The notes beneath the pieces are model-generated. The model worked only from the letters and a program-made list of their open reading frames with translations. It was not told the origin of the DNA and made no database searches. A stretch of 64,000 nucleotides of DNA from Nilaparvata lugens (Eukaryota > Arthropoda > Insecta > Hemiptera > Delphacidae): NCBI RefSeq assembly GCF_014356525.2, contig NC_052508.1, forward strand, positions 41,760,358 to 41,824,357, in the 5' to 3' direction. The position numbers and the translations under genes are program-made. Each line of letters opens with the position of its first letter. The stretch's first letter is position 1. Of this stretch, positions 50,396 to 61,560 are shown one piece after another.

Positions 50396-51813
50396 GCGAA
50401 TAAGGGATGGTTACACGAGCCACGAACACTAGAACACTAGAAACACTAAGAACGACATTACTGTAACGAGCGGATTGAATTGGAGAGACCCGATCATGAA
50501 TACGACTCAGTATTACCCGACCACCCTCTTTCATCACCACATACCCTAATATGCTCGGATGAAGAGACCAACTTGCTCGATTCCTTCGGGCCATTCTTGA
50601 GCTAAACATGCTTAGTGCCAACGCTTATTCACAGCATACGCTGCCATTGCCAATTTGATGATGAAAGTGTTCGACTTCCATCTCCACCACCTGCCACACT
50701 ACTTGCAACAACAGGCATTACGGCCAATTCTACTCGAAGAAATCAATTGGTAAGTTGAGTAAGTTGCTTAGTTGGGATGGTGAGCTCTATTATTAATACT
50801 GTAGTTCGAAAACTGAATTTATAAGATCAATTTCAATGTAGAAGAAGATGAGAAGTAATGAGGGTTGGGTGATCAACCCCCACCGTTACACATTTCATTC
50901 TATAGAGGAAATAGATTGAACAAGCATCCATATATAGTGATTCTTTGGATTTCATTGACCCCACTAATAGTTTTCAGGAATCTTGTCGATACCAAATTTT
51001 TTTACTGTTCTATACTAATTCATATAGGATCAGTCATGATATTGAGTCTTAAGCATGTTGCTTCGTTCCACGAGTGTTATGATTTACTCAATTTAAATAA
51101 AGAAACAACTTAATATTCCCTGAAATACTCTCAACGTCTCAGGTACTGTACGTCACATGATCTTTCGTATATGATTGGAATATTGGAGAATACCCAATGT
51201 GGGAGAAGATCGCACGATTCGTTTTATGAAAAATACTAAAAATTGGGTTGTAATTCAGATCCCATTCATATACCGAAGTTTCAAGGTAGCCTGAATTGAT
51301 AATAATTGCAGCTTACAGCCTTAGTTACCCAAAAACACCAGAACATGGGAATTTGAATGGAATTCTTAAAATCCATTTTTTTCTGGAATAAATTATTTGC
51401 ATTGTGAAAACTAAGTTTCACTTCCCCTGATCACTTGATATAAATATTTCAACATACTTTCTCCATGAAGTAGCATGAGAGCCCCACGCGTGAAAATGTC
51501 ACTACGTGGCTCATCCATTTTGGCGATTAGACTTTTTGGAGTATTTCCAATTTAGTGGTATCTGACAACAAAAAATGTTGCCCTAAGGCTATTGGCTACA
51601 GTCCGTCCAACCAAGGTCTTGCACAATGTTCTCCTTCGTCTGGGAAATGCAACTCTTCTGTAAACGATAAATCACTCGTAGTTCTCTAATACCATATTTT
51701 ATAAAAAAATCCATTTTTCAAGTTTTGTGCTTTTACTTAGGATGCTGTCTTCAAAATATGAATTTTCCAGATCTTAATCATTTTTAGCAGCTTTCGCGAT
51801 TGTCATACATTTC
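50396..51813. other. no recognisable gene
   Basis: The stretch 50,396-50,760 is of average GC content; the rest is AT-rich. No domain, RNA gene or repeat boundary seen. Confidence 0.4.
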
Positions 51814-52893
51814 AAGGAGGTAAACATATCAAAAGTCCCCACCACTTCCCTTTGTGCTAAGGGGGTGGGGGTGAATCAAAAGTACCATTTTTTGTTTCTC
51901 GCATATAACACGAAAACTATGAATCTTATGGACATAAATATTATATACAAAATTAGAATTTACATAATTTCCTATAATATTCATATTACTACTTTTTCTA
52001 TATCTCCTCTAGTTTTCGAGATATCCGCTCTTGAATGTGTTACATTTTTTAAAAAAGCACGTTTGCCTTAAACGTTTTCCTGTATTTGCTCTTATAACGT
52101 TTCAAATATCGATGGGACAAATCCACGCTGATCCTGAGCTTATAGAGCATTAAATTCTCTTTAATTTGATGTATGATTTACACAGTTTCACGCATTTCCC
52201 TACAACTGTTGCAGCAGCTTTAGCGTTGAGTGTGAAATCTCCAGTTTTGCAGCAATAGACCAATTATTGGCAAAGGAATTTGGAGGGAATATTTTGAACC
52301 CAATTTTTGACATTGCAGCTTTGTTGAGACTAGTTGGGAGGAGAACAAATCAAAAGTCCCCATCCTAAAATCATGTTCTAAGGGGATGAGGGTGGTTTAA
52401 AAGTTGCATTTTTCAGATTTTCGCTTCCACGCTCATATCTTGAGAACAATGTGTTCAACCGAAATAACTAACTATTCCAAAATAGATCCTGATAAATTCT
52501 CTACACTCTTTGTTCAGTGGAACTCTGTGATATTCTTGACAGTTCCCGAGATATTCACTCCTGAAGGTGTGTAATTGTTAAAATAACAGGTTTCTATCCA
52601 ATTCTCTGCTTTTTCAGGGCTTATATTGTAGGAGCTTTAATTTTGTATATACTGTAAGCTTCAATTTTGTATATATCAGTTATGTCCATAAGATACATAG
52701 TTCTCGTGTTATATGCGGGAAATCAAAAAATGGTACCTTTGAATCACCCCCACCACCTCAGCACAAGCGGTAGGGGTGAGGACTTTTGATATGTTTACCT
52801 CCTTACTACCCTGAACAGAACTGCGGGGTCAAAAATTGTCTTCCAAACTTTTCCCTCCATACCTTCTTTTTAGCATTCATTGCCTGGACTAAT
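51814..52893. mobile_element. foldback family, copy 3 (internal deletion)
   Basis: Left aaggaggtaaacatatcaaa (51,814) and right tttgatatgtttacctcctt (ending about 52,804) are inverted repeats. The match extends inward about 150 bp to the atggacataaatatt / tatgtccataagata region. Most of the right arm is missing compared with copy 1, so the palindrome is short. The right border at about 52,893 (tgcctggactaat) matches the outer end of copy 1. Two modules of the left arm are visible, at 51,814 and about 52,325. Confidence 0.8.
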
Positions 52894-55340
52894 ATTATTT
52901 TATTATTAATATTTTTATTATAAGTATTCTTGCTACCAATCATCATGTAAAAAATCAAAATTATATTACCCATACATGTATATATCATTTCTATCCCTAC
53001 CAATCTAATTTCTCCATTTCTTTTCGAACGTTTAGAGTGTTGATTGATGGAAACCAAATTTCTTAATTTGACAAAACGGTATTATCGTTAATTTTAGCCT
53101 AATACACGTCGCATGAGAAATTCAGTTGGTTTGGAGTTTGTTTTTATCATTTAATACTCTTGGTGACTTGACTGAATCATTAATTCTCCGATAATTCTGC
53201 ACTCCATACACTAATCTTCTCACCCTCTCTGAAATTGCAATCTGAAAAATCAGGTCAATAGTGAAGTCAGAAGGGTTTCTAGCAGTTCTTGGGATTTGTG
53301 CAAGATGTCATAAATTGCCATGATTTTCATGATTTGCATGCAGATGGAGAGTGGAAATTGGGACAAAGTCGTCGCTAAGAGGTGATTTGTGTATTGAGAG
53401 TCGGGACCGACCGACCAGCCCTGATGATTCTCGGCTGACCAATGATTGCTTGCCTGGCTGTGATTGAGAGGTGTGGAGACTGGACCTCACGCTTGGCTGC
53501 TCCTTCTATGAATGGCTAGTGCCCTAATGCGTTGCCACTAATAGCATTACCTGATGGTTCACTTGCCTTACAAGTGTCCTCGGCATTCTACCACGCTATT
53601 GGTCTTGCCTAATGATCTGCATCCATGGCATGTTATTGCTCACATCAAGGCAACGCACATATTCAACGTGATCGAATTATTCTCTAATCAACGTGATTGA
53701 TGTGTCCAGATTCTTGTTGGAAGAAAATAATATTTTTGATTGGAGTTGGAGAAAAAATACTTCAAATTGGAAAAATCTTCCAATTCTTCAACAATCTTCT
53801 TCCACATGAAACAATAAATCAACTAATAATTCCTACACAGAGACCAGTCCTCTGCGTGTGGAGGATGAATCAATTTCAATTATTGAAATCAAGTACAACA
53901 TGTGAGTTTGAAATTAATATTTATCCTACAAGATAATCGAAATAGAGGGTGAGAGACATTATAATATTGTTCAATTTTGAAGTCATCCCAATCAAACTTG
54001 AACTAATAGAACTCGAAGATCATCATACTCCTTGTCATAGAAGACTCAGTTAATTGTTACTCTGCATTCCACAATGAGCAGTCTCAACAATGGTATATGA
54101 AGACTGCGGACATTGTTAATTGGCATTTCGGAATAATAATTTAATATAGATGTATTTTGATTTAATTTAATAAAAAAGTAATCTCAACGATGCTGTAGAG
54201 ACAAAGTGCTAGGGAAATGGAAGTGAAAGCGATTTTGCAAACTTGTGACGGAATGGAACCACCGCCTCTCCGTTCAGCTGGAGGAAAAAATAATATTAAA
54301 TGGTGAGATTTGCTGAGTGCTCAGTAAAGCCTCCTCCACTATTCGTACTGTATTGTGATCATGGTTGAATTTATGGGTGGAGGCCTACGTACAACGTATG
54401 GTATCTGCTAGTGGAGGCGACCCTCCTCTCGCACTATAGTCGGGATTAGTGTGCTTCACTAAATCCAATATCTTCCAGGTGGGGGCTCCAAGCACACGGG
54501 ATTTATTACTCGAGAGAAAACGCCACCCAGTCGAGGCAAGTATTAAGTCCATTAAATATAAAGATACCCGTCTCGGCAGCAGTTCTGAGAAGCGCTTCTT
54601 ATAGAAAGGGAGAGTGGAAATAGAAAGAGATGACAGGGTAGACAAAGAGGCTGGAAGAAGAGAGAAAGCCGAGAAACAATAATAGCCGAAGGGAAGCCTC
54701 GGAGGGATCCGTATCCAAGTAAGTGGAAAAAGCCTGTGCAGTTGAAATAGGCCCGGCACTGTATCTGCGACTACGTTAACGTCCACAGATTGCTTTCCGC
54801 ACATGCTCCATCTGAGGGAAACCCCTGACGCAATATCGGTTTGTCACCGAGATATCGAATACTTAGACTGAGAATACAGTTATCTTTTCAGATCATTCGG
54901 AAAATAATATGAGCCGCTCGATCGCCGCAAAAAAATTCACATCCGGCTGGTGGGTAGTTGTCTCGAAGCGATTTCGTTCACAGAATATGGGTGATGACGT
55001 CCCTAGCAGCACGCTTAGATAGATTGCTTGCTCGAAAAAACCCTTTCCTAGGAAATTGAGGAATTTGTTGGAAAATGCCTTGCAGAATTTCCATGCGAAG
55101 ATTCGCTTGACTTGGTGAATTATGGCTGAGTCAGTCATGTAGAGATTGTTTCTTATTGATGCTCGTTTTTATAGACATGAAGATTCTAACTCAGAGATGG
55201 TGTTGTCGCAATCGGTAGTATCTGATACGATTACCTGACTACGATAATATATTATCTGAATAAATTTTCTCCCCCACAGATAACTCACATGCGCTAACAC
55301 ATGATGTCAGCTAGTTAACATACAATATCATTTACAACTT
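52894..55340. other. no recognised gene
   Basis: Minus-strand frames at 54,385-54,804 (139 codons) and 54,893-55,138 lie in a GC-richer block (54,390-55,110) but carry no family signature. A non-coding exon or regulatory block is possible but cannot be shown. Confidence 0.35.
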
Positions 55341-55341
55341 C

Positions 55342-55512
55342 TATACTAGTAGTTCTGTGAACAGTAGACCTCACACAGTATTCTCATCCAGAAGTATCTG
55401 ATTGAAACTATAGACCTTATGGAAATAGACTGGCTTCTCCACACATCTGTGTAATCACTTGTCAGCTGATTTATGACTAGTAGTTCTGTGAACAGTAGAC
55501 CTGACGCAGGAA
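55342..55512 (+). repeat. dispersed repeat with ctagtagttctgtgaa ends
   Basis: The phrase actagtagttctgtgaacag then tagacct occurs at about 55,345 and again at about 55,475, and a variant lies at about 60,060. The intervening segment (gactggcttctccacacatc ... cttgtcagctgat) also recurs at about 60,910-60,955. This marks one family with at least three fragments in the window. Confidence 0.7.
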
Positions 55513-56379
55513 TGAACCGCAGCCCCCTCTAATAGTGTCCACCAGAGTAAATCCTGTCTGTATGTCGTGTCAGCGGGATATCGGTGTAAAAACGGCAAAT
55601 GGCTGTTGGGGTTGGTGTATCAAAAATGCTAACATCAAAAGCTAACCTCCTTCAAGACATACTGGCAACAGGACAGCCCAAGTTCAAAGCAGAGAAAGTT
55701 CGAAAGACAATACTATACTATTTTAGTTTTTAATTGAATGCGTGTTATTGCACACAATAAATATTTCATTATTTTATTCATTTATTCACGATGGAGACAA
55801 CGGGTTTCCCCATATATGTCTCCCTAACAGTAAAAATTGTATAGATACAAATGAAAAAAGAAAAATAATACGAAATTATGCAATAATATATAATACAAAC
55901 AACAAAAATACCACTTAATTCAAAAATGAAAAATACAAAGATTTCAAATACTTATGGAAAAAGTGGAAATAAAACAAATTGAGAATTCAAAATTCCAAAA
56001 CTTAAACAAATAATGAACAAAACTTCTATCAATAGAATAAATAACATTTATAACTGAACGACGTCCCAAACAAACCATATGCACATCCACACTGATACAA
56101 CAACTATTTATTCGATCAGATCATGCTTACACAAGATTTAATTATCATATAACGCTTTCCGGAATTCAGCGCGAGAAAACCAGAAGACATCTAGACGCCC
56201 ATATAAGCTGTTTATAAGTTCTTTTCATCCTATTTGATAGTACATGCCTTTTATTGTCTACACAGCTGCTGATTTTTTATCAAGTTACATTGAGATATTG
56301 AATTGCATGCGTCATGGCATGCGATTCATAGTCCACTCGACAGCTGATTTATGATGAATACTATAGAATGATTTTTACT
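55513..56379. other. AT-rich spacer, nothing recognised
   Basis: A-rich segment from 55,780 to 56,060 without ORF. Confidence 0.4.
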
Positions 56380-56545
56380 CTAATATTGGCGTATGAAAGA
56401 GGTCCTTTCCCTTGTTATCCTTGAAATGCAAAATTTCCAAAAACCTTATATATACGTCGATGCGCAATTAAAAAGGATTATATTTGTCAAATTTCATGAA
56501 AATCTATTGGTGTGTTTCGCCATAAATGCAAAACATAATTATGAA
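56380..56545 (+). repeat. dispersed repeat that seeds an 8-bp array, copy 1
   Basis: The sequence from ctaatattggcgtatgaa, through aaaatttccaaaaacctt, atatacgtcga and gcgcaattaaaaa, to gtcaaatttcatga, then ccataaatgc and aacata, is shared with 59,128-59,305. In both places it runs straight into repeats of the acatttaa type. Confidence 0.8.
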
Positions 56546-57092
56546 CATTTGAACATTTAAACATTTAAAAATTAAAAATTTAAAAATTAAAAATTTAAAA
56601 ATTTAAAAATTTTAAAATTTAAAAATTTAAAAATTTAAAAATTTAAAAATTTAAAAATTTAAAAATTTAAAAATTTAAAATTTAAAATTTAAAAATTTAA
56701 AAATTTAAAAATTTAAAAATTTAAAAATTTAAAAATTTAAAAATTTAAAAATTTAAAAATTTAAAAATTAAAAATTTAAAAATTTAAAAATTTAAAAATT
56801 AAAAATTTAAAAATTTAAAAATTTAAAAATTTAAAAATTTAAAAATTTAAAAATTTAAAAATTTAAAAATTTAAAAATTTAAAAATTTAAAAATTTAAAA
56901 ATTTAAAAATTTAAAAATTTAAAAATTTAAAAATTTAAAATTTAAAATTTAAAAATTTAAAAATTTAAAAATTTAAAAATTTAAAAATTTAAAAATTTAA
57001 AAAATTTAAAAATTTAAAATTTAAAATTTAAAAAATTTAAAAATTTAAAAATTAAAAATTAAAAATTTAAAAAATTTAAAAATTTAAAAATT
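56546..57092. repeat. (ATTTAAAA)n array, about 550 bp
   Basis: Eight- to nine-bp units of atttaaaa, occasionally seven bp. The first units (gaacatttgaacatttaaac) contain C and match the array at 59,664. After that all units have A in place of C, which suggests a variant unit spread through the array. Confidence 0.95.
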
Positions 57093-57280
57093 TGAAAATT
57101 GCTAGTAATTATAAATGGTTCAAGAAGTAGATTAATATGTTCCATACACTTCAATTCAGGTCCAATTTTCAGTCCAAATATTTGAAAACAGAAAAGTTCT
57201 AATTTAGATTGTTTACAAACCAAATTGAATAACAAAATAACAATCACTAATCAATTAAAACTGTAAAATCATAATCAACT

Positions 57281-57665
57281 TTGAATATTATGATATACCA
57301 GATCATGTCAACAAATCATATTATTTTGATCGAGTCTATTAAAATTTCTAGATTTCTCGCGAGATACGGTAAGCTGATTGATTACACAGCTGATCTCCCA
57401 CACAGGCACACGCATCTTCTGTTATCGACAGACGACGAAATTATCATCTGTTTTTCCAAGGATGAATATTATTATCCTCTTTATGTCCTCCAGCGAGTTT
57501 TCCAAAGGATGATACCTAGTGCAATAAAATTTTAATATCATAAACTCACTATGTTCCAAATTCCGTGAAAATCGTTAAAGCCGTTTTCGAGATCATTTGG
57601 ACATAAATAACCAAATAATTATAAATAAATAACCAAATAATTATAAATAAATAACCAATTATGAA
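57281..57665. repeat. retroposon-like repeat with tandem tail
   Basis: The 84-codon frame at 57281-57535 lies in sequence that passes into ccgtgaaaatcgttaaagcc and gttttcgagatca, a phrase also seen in the repeats at 58,637 and 61,500. It ends in two and a half copies of a 24-bp unit, aaataaccaaataattat then aaataa. I treat the ORF as part of a repeat rather than a gene. Confidence 0.5.
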
Positions 57666-58255
57666 AATATTTACAGGTATACAGAGATTGCTCGCAATAG
57701 GATATTGGTTAGAACAGAAGATAATGTTCAGAACAGCTGATTTCTGTTCAGTTATCCAATTTTCGTTTGACGTTTCGCACTGTTCGTGGGTAATAATATT
57801 CTGCATTGTGATTGCTTAAAAAGCTGTATTGAGAAGTGAAAACCATTGCAGAGTGTGAACTTTCAAGTATAGTATCTAAAACCCATTACAAAAAGACAGC
57901 ACTACTTATGAGACTGATTGTGATATTCACATTGTAATATGTTCGTAGATGAACATACTGTGAATTTATGACGTGAATGAATGATCACGGTTACAGTTAC
58001 AATAATTTGAGCTGATATATGACTACAACAAACTGGTGTGTGGCCAGCTCACAAATCTCCCATAAGGATTAGGCTACATGTAAACTTTGAAGAACAGTAG
58101 GAAAGAGTCCTGAAGTCGGATTATAAATTTGATAGGCCATAGTCCTGGTCCTGAACATAACGAACACAACTGGAGAAATCATCAAATTCGGTGCACACAT
58201 AAAAATTATTGAATTTAAAAATTTAAGGCTAGATTTTCATTTATATAGATTTTCT
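57666..58255. other. no recognisable gene
   Basis: AT-rich with one short minus frame, no domain. Confidence 0.4.
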
Positions 58256-58261
58256 TTTTTA

Positions 58262-58374
58262 CTTTTCTTGCCCTATTACCATAGGTAAGGAAAGTATTGC
58301 TTTCAGAAAATAATTAAGTTATTCCAATTTCTAAATTTCTATACGTTTCAAGGTACCCTGAGTCCAAAAAAGTG

Positions 58375-58465
<91 letters not shown>

Positions 58466-59130
58466 TGTATGTGCGTCTGTGTACACGATACCTCATCTCC
58501 CAATCCACGGAATGACTTGAAATTTGGAACTTAAGGTCCTTACACTGTGAGGATCCGACACGAACAATTTCGATCAAATGCAATTCAAGATGGCGGGTAA
58601 AATGGCGAAAATGTTGTCAAAAACAGGGTTCTTCGTGATTTTCTCGAAAACGGCTCCAACGATTTTGATCAAATTCATACCTAAAAAAATCATTGATATG
58701 CTCTCTATCGACTGCCATAAGTCCCATATCTGTAAAAAATTCAGAAGCACTGCCCCATCTATGCAAAGTTTGATATGAGATCACCAATTATCAGGCTTCA
58801 GATACAATTTGAAAAAAAAATCAAATGGAGAAGATTCAGCATGAAAATCTTTACAATTTATGTTTCGTAACATTTTCACGTAAAATTGAAAATAAGCTCG
58901 AAATGCGAGAAAATAAGATTATTCAATATTGCAAACTGTTGATTCTATTGAATCATTCACTATGGAGAGATAGCAGACTTCGTGTGTCTGCAGCGCTATT
59001 GTCCTGTCACCAGCTGTCTCAGATCTTAGAATAGTAGATTCGATATGTGCACGAACACTAGCGTCAGTTGATCAATTTTCATAACGGCAAGGAAAGTTGT
59101 GTGAGTGCACCACTCCAGATTTTTTACTCT
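58262..59130 (+). repeat. dispersed element with ttccttgcc/ggcaaggaa ends, copy A
   Basis: It starts with a hairpin sequence, cttgccctattaccatagg then taaggaaag, which also occurs at about 60,990 and 63,455. It ends near 59,095 with cggcaaggaaagttgtgtga, an inverted counterpart. The interior from about 58,600 to 59,130 is present in reverse orientation at about 61,030-61,530. No transposase is seen, and the small ORFs at 58,578-59,034 lie entirely inside the repeat. Confidence 0.7.
58378..58462. repeat. (GT)n microsatellite
   Basis: About 85 bp of uninterrupted GT inside the dispersed element. It gives an artificial Thr-His frame on the minus strand. Confidence 0.98.
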
Positions 59131-59358
59131 AATATTGGCGTATGAAGGAGGCTGCTTTTTCCTTTTATATTATCCTTGGAATGAAAAATTTCCAAAAACC
59201 TTGTATATACGTCGACGCGCAATTAAAAAAAGGAACATACCTGTCAAATTTCATGAGTAGCCTATCTATTACCGCGTTACGCCGTAAATGCCGAACATAA
59301 ATATTTAAACTTTAAACATTCAAACATTAAGAGAAATTCCAAACCGTCGACTCGAATC
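59128..59358 (+). repeat. array-seeding repeat, copy 2, left part
   Basis: Homologous to 56,380-56,545, followed by aacattcaaacattaagaga and a GTCGA-containing segment (ccgtcgactcgaatc). The TTAA-flanked element below interrupts that segment. Confidence 0.75.
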
Positions 59359-59612
59359 TTAAGGTGCGTACAGACTTTCGCTCTGCTCCGCAACCGAACG
59401 TCACTCCAGCAGAGCGATTGATGATCGACCGGCGAGCAAGAGTGGTTCGACCGGGGAACGCGAGAAGATCTAACATCTTCCGTAACGTTCATGATGGGTG
59501 CGTGGGCGGAGCGACTGTGGTTCGATGGTGGTACGAGGGCGGTACGAGGGCGGTAAGAGGGAGGAGCGTTCTCGGTGCAGGTTGGAAGCGCGAATATGTG
59601 TACGCAGCTTAA
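59359..59612. mobile_element. piggyBac-type MITE flanked by TTAA, 254 bp
   Basis: TTAA stands at both borders (59,359-59,362 and 59,609-59,612). The terminal inverted repeats ggtgcgtacagactttcgc and gcgaatatgtgtacgcagc face inward. The element is GC-rich, unlike its surroundings, and non-coding: the 82- and 118-codon frames on the two strands overlap each other. The host repeat continues on the far side (gacttcacttcgctcggtca). An unoccupied copy of the same host sequence, gaatcttagacctcaattcg, lies at about 59,968, so insertion is shown directly. Confidence 0.8.
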
Positions 59613-59663
59613 GACTTCACTTCGCTCGGTCAATTAAAATTTCTTCAGCATTATTCAGTTCAT

Positions 59664-59938
59664 TTAATCATTTAAACATTTAAACATTTAAACATTTAAA
59701 CATTAAACATTTAAACATTTAACATTAAACATTTAACATTTAAACATTTAAACATTTAAACATTAAACATTTAAACATTAAACATTTAAACATTTAAACA
59801 TTTAACATTTAAACATTTAAACATTTAAACATTAAACATTTAAACATTCAAACAGTTAAACATTTAAACATTTAAACATTTAAACATTAAACATTTAAAC
59901 ATTCGCACATCTAAACATTCAAACATTCAAACATTTTA
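59664..59938. repeat. (ATTTAAAC)n array, about 270 bp
   Basis: Units of catttaaa, 7-8 bp, with occasional variants (cattcgcacatct near the right end). Bordered on both sides by segments of the same dispersed repeat. Confidence 0.95.
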
Positions 59939-60110
59939 ACATTAAGAGAAATTCCACACCGTCGACTTGAATCTTAGACCTCAATTCGCTCGGTCAATTA
60001 ACAAACTGATACGGATTGAGACACTCCCTACTATTACTCAAGTAATTTTCAAGTAAGTTAACTAGTAGTTCTGTGAATAGTAGACCTCACGCAGTTTTCT
60101 CATCAACAAG
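59939..60110 (+). repeat. array flank with empty TTAA site, and third ctagtagttctgtgaa fragment
   Basis: It begins attaagagaaattccacacc, the counterpart of the sequence before 59,358, and contains the unoccupied insertion site at about 59,968. The segment 60,060-60,110 matches the family at 55,345. Confidence 0.7.
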
Positions 60111-60257
60111 TATCTGGTGACATCTGTTCTAGTTGATTCAGTTTAATCACAATTCACAGTTGAATCCACGGTATTCAGATGAAAATATACCGTGGATGAA
60201 TCATAATCTACTCTTAAAAATTGCTATTTGTTTTCTCCAAGATTAATTACTCATCTA

Positions 60258-60885
60258 CAGGGTCTGTATAATAAGTAACCGGACTGAGCTCAGGAAATTT
60301 TTTATGGGCAAAATATGTACAATTTTCATTAGATATCTTCAAAGTAGTGCTTATTGTAGTCGATAACACGCTGATACCGGATTTTCAAATCCCTGAACGC
60401 TCCCTGGAAGTCGGTAATCTCTATGCTGTCTAGAGCCCTTGTCGTAGCACGTTGAACGTTTTCCAGAGTCCCGAACCGCATTCCCTTTAGTTGTCTCTTG
60501 ATCTTGGGGAACAAAAAGAAGTCCGGTGGTGCCATATCCGGGCTGTAAGGAGTATGTGGCAACGTTACCCTCCACTGTCTGGCCAACTGCTCGGTGACGA
60601 GCAGGCAGGTGTGCGATGGAGCATTGACGTGATGGAGGATCCACGAATCGACAATCCCCGGACGGACTCGATGAACCCGGGCGGTTAGTCGACGGGTCGT
60701 TACAGTTACTGGTCGTTACAGTTACTGATCGTTACAGTTACTGGTCATTACAGTTACTGGTCGTTACAGTTACTGGTCGTTACAGTTACTGGTCGTTACA
60801 GTTACTGGTCGTTACAGTTACTGGTCGTTACAGTTACTGGTCGTTTACAGTTTCGCCGGGTGGCACAAACTCTTTGTGAACCTGA
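60258..60885 (-). pseudogene. mariner-family transposase fragment
   Basis: The left border taCAGGGTCTGTATAATAAG (60,256 on) reads as a TA target plus mariner-type terminal repeat. On the minus strand the ORF shows HKEFVPPGETVN (about 60,840-60,875, in a separate frame), then a 16-bp minisatellite. In one frame down to the stop at 60,329 come RRLTARVHRVRPG, WILHHVNAPSHT (about 60,600-60,640), PYSPDMAPPDFFLFPKIKRQL and YFEDI. Mariner transposases use a D,D34D triad; the second Asp lies in the HHDNA motif and is Val here (GTC in place of GAC), while the third, in the PPDFF segment, is present. The catalytic core is therefore inactive. The N-terminal half and the other end are missing; a different repeat begins at about 60,890. 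Confidence 0.88.
60695..60855. repeat. 16-bp minisatellite inside the mariner coding region
   Basis: Nine full copies of ggtcgttacagttact (starts 60,695, 60,711, 60,727 and so on to 60,823) plus a partial tenth at 60,839. Two copies carry one substitution. The outermost copy coincides with the codons of the VPPGETVN segment, so the unit was born from transposase sequence. Confidence 0.95.
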
Positions 60886-60889
60886 TTGA

Positions 60890-60985
60890 ATCTATAATAG
60901 ACCTTATTACCCCAATGGACTGGCTTCTCCACACATCACTTGTCAGCTGATATTAATGATGAATAATTCTATAGTCTGATTTCAC
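60890..60985 (+). repeat. fragment of the family at 55.3 kb
   Basis: Contains gactggcttctccacacatc, acttgtcagctgat and tgatgaataattctatag, matching about 55,428-55,475. Confidence 0.65.
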
Positions 60986-61560
60986 TTTCCTTGCCCTATT
61001 ACCATAGGTAAGGAAAGTATTGCTTTCCGAAAAAATCTGGTGTGGCACATCACACAACTTTCCTTGCCGTTATGAAAATTGATCACCTGACGCTAGTGTT
61101 CCCGCGCATCTCAAGTCTACTATTCAAAGATTTGAGCCAGCTGGTGACAGGGCAATAACGCTAGAGACACACGAGGTCTGCTATCTCTTCATAGTGAATC
61201 ATTTAATAGAATCAACAGTTGCCAACAGTTTGCAATGGATAATCACATCTTCTCAAATTTCGAGCTTATTTTCAATTTTAGGTGAAAATGTTACTGATCA
61301 TTAATTGTGGAGATTCTCATGCTCAATCTTTTCCACTCATAATTTTTTGTTTAAATTGTATCTGAAGCCTGATAATTTGGAATCTGAAATAAAACTTTGC
61401 ATAGATGGGGCGGAGCTCCTGAAATTTTACAGATATAGGACTGGTAGCAGTTGATAGAGCTTACGATGACTATTCTAGGTATAACTTAATCAGAATCGTT
61501 AGAGCCGTTTTCGAGAAAATCGCGGAGACCCTGTGAGAACTCCTGCCAAATCTCATCGAA
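60985..61560 (-). repeat. dispersed element with ttccttgcc ends, inverted copy B
   Basis: After a plus-oriented hairpin terminus (60,990-61,030) comes the reverse complement of about 58,620-59,130. Landmarks are cacacaactttccttgccgt, the ctggtgacagggcaataacg segment, gatgggg...gcatag and gttttcgagaaaatc. Divergence is moderate. It continues into atctcatcgaattctattaa, a phrase resembling the ends of the array-seeding repeats. Confidence 0.75.

Noticed and set aside
49652..50621. Several overlapping frames rich in Lys/Glu or Leu/Phe/Pro
   Set aside because: By-products of the purine-rich tract.
54385..54804. 139-codon minus-strand frame in a GC-richer block
   Set aside because: No domain, no start context support; chance opening is likely in GC-richer DNA.
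58314..58583. 89-codon minus-strand Thr-His repeat protein
   Set aside because: It is the translation of the GT microsatellite.
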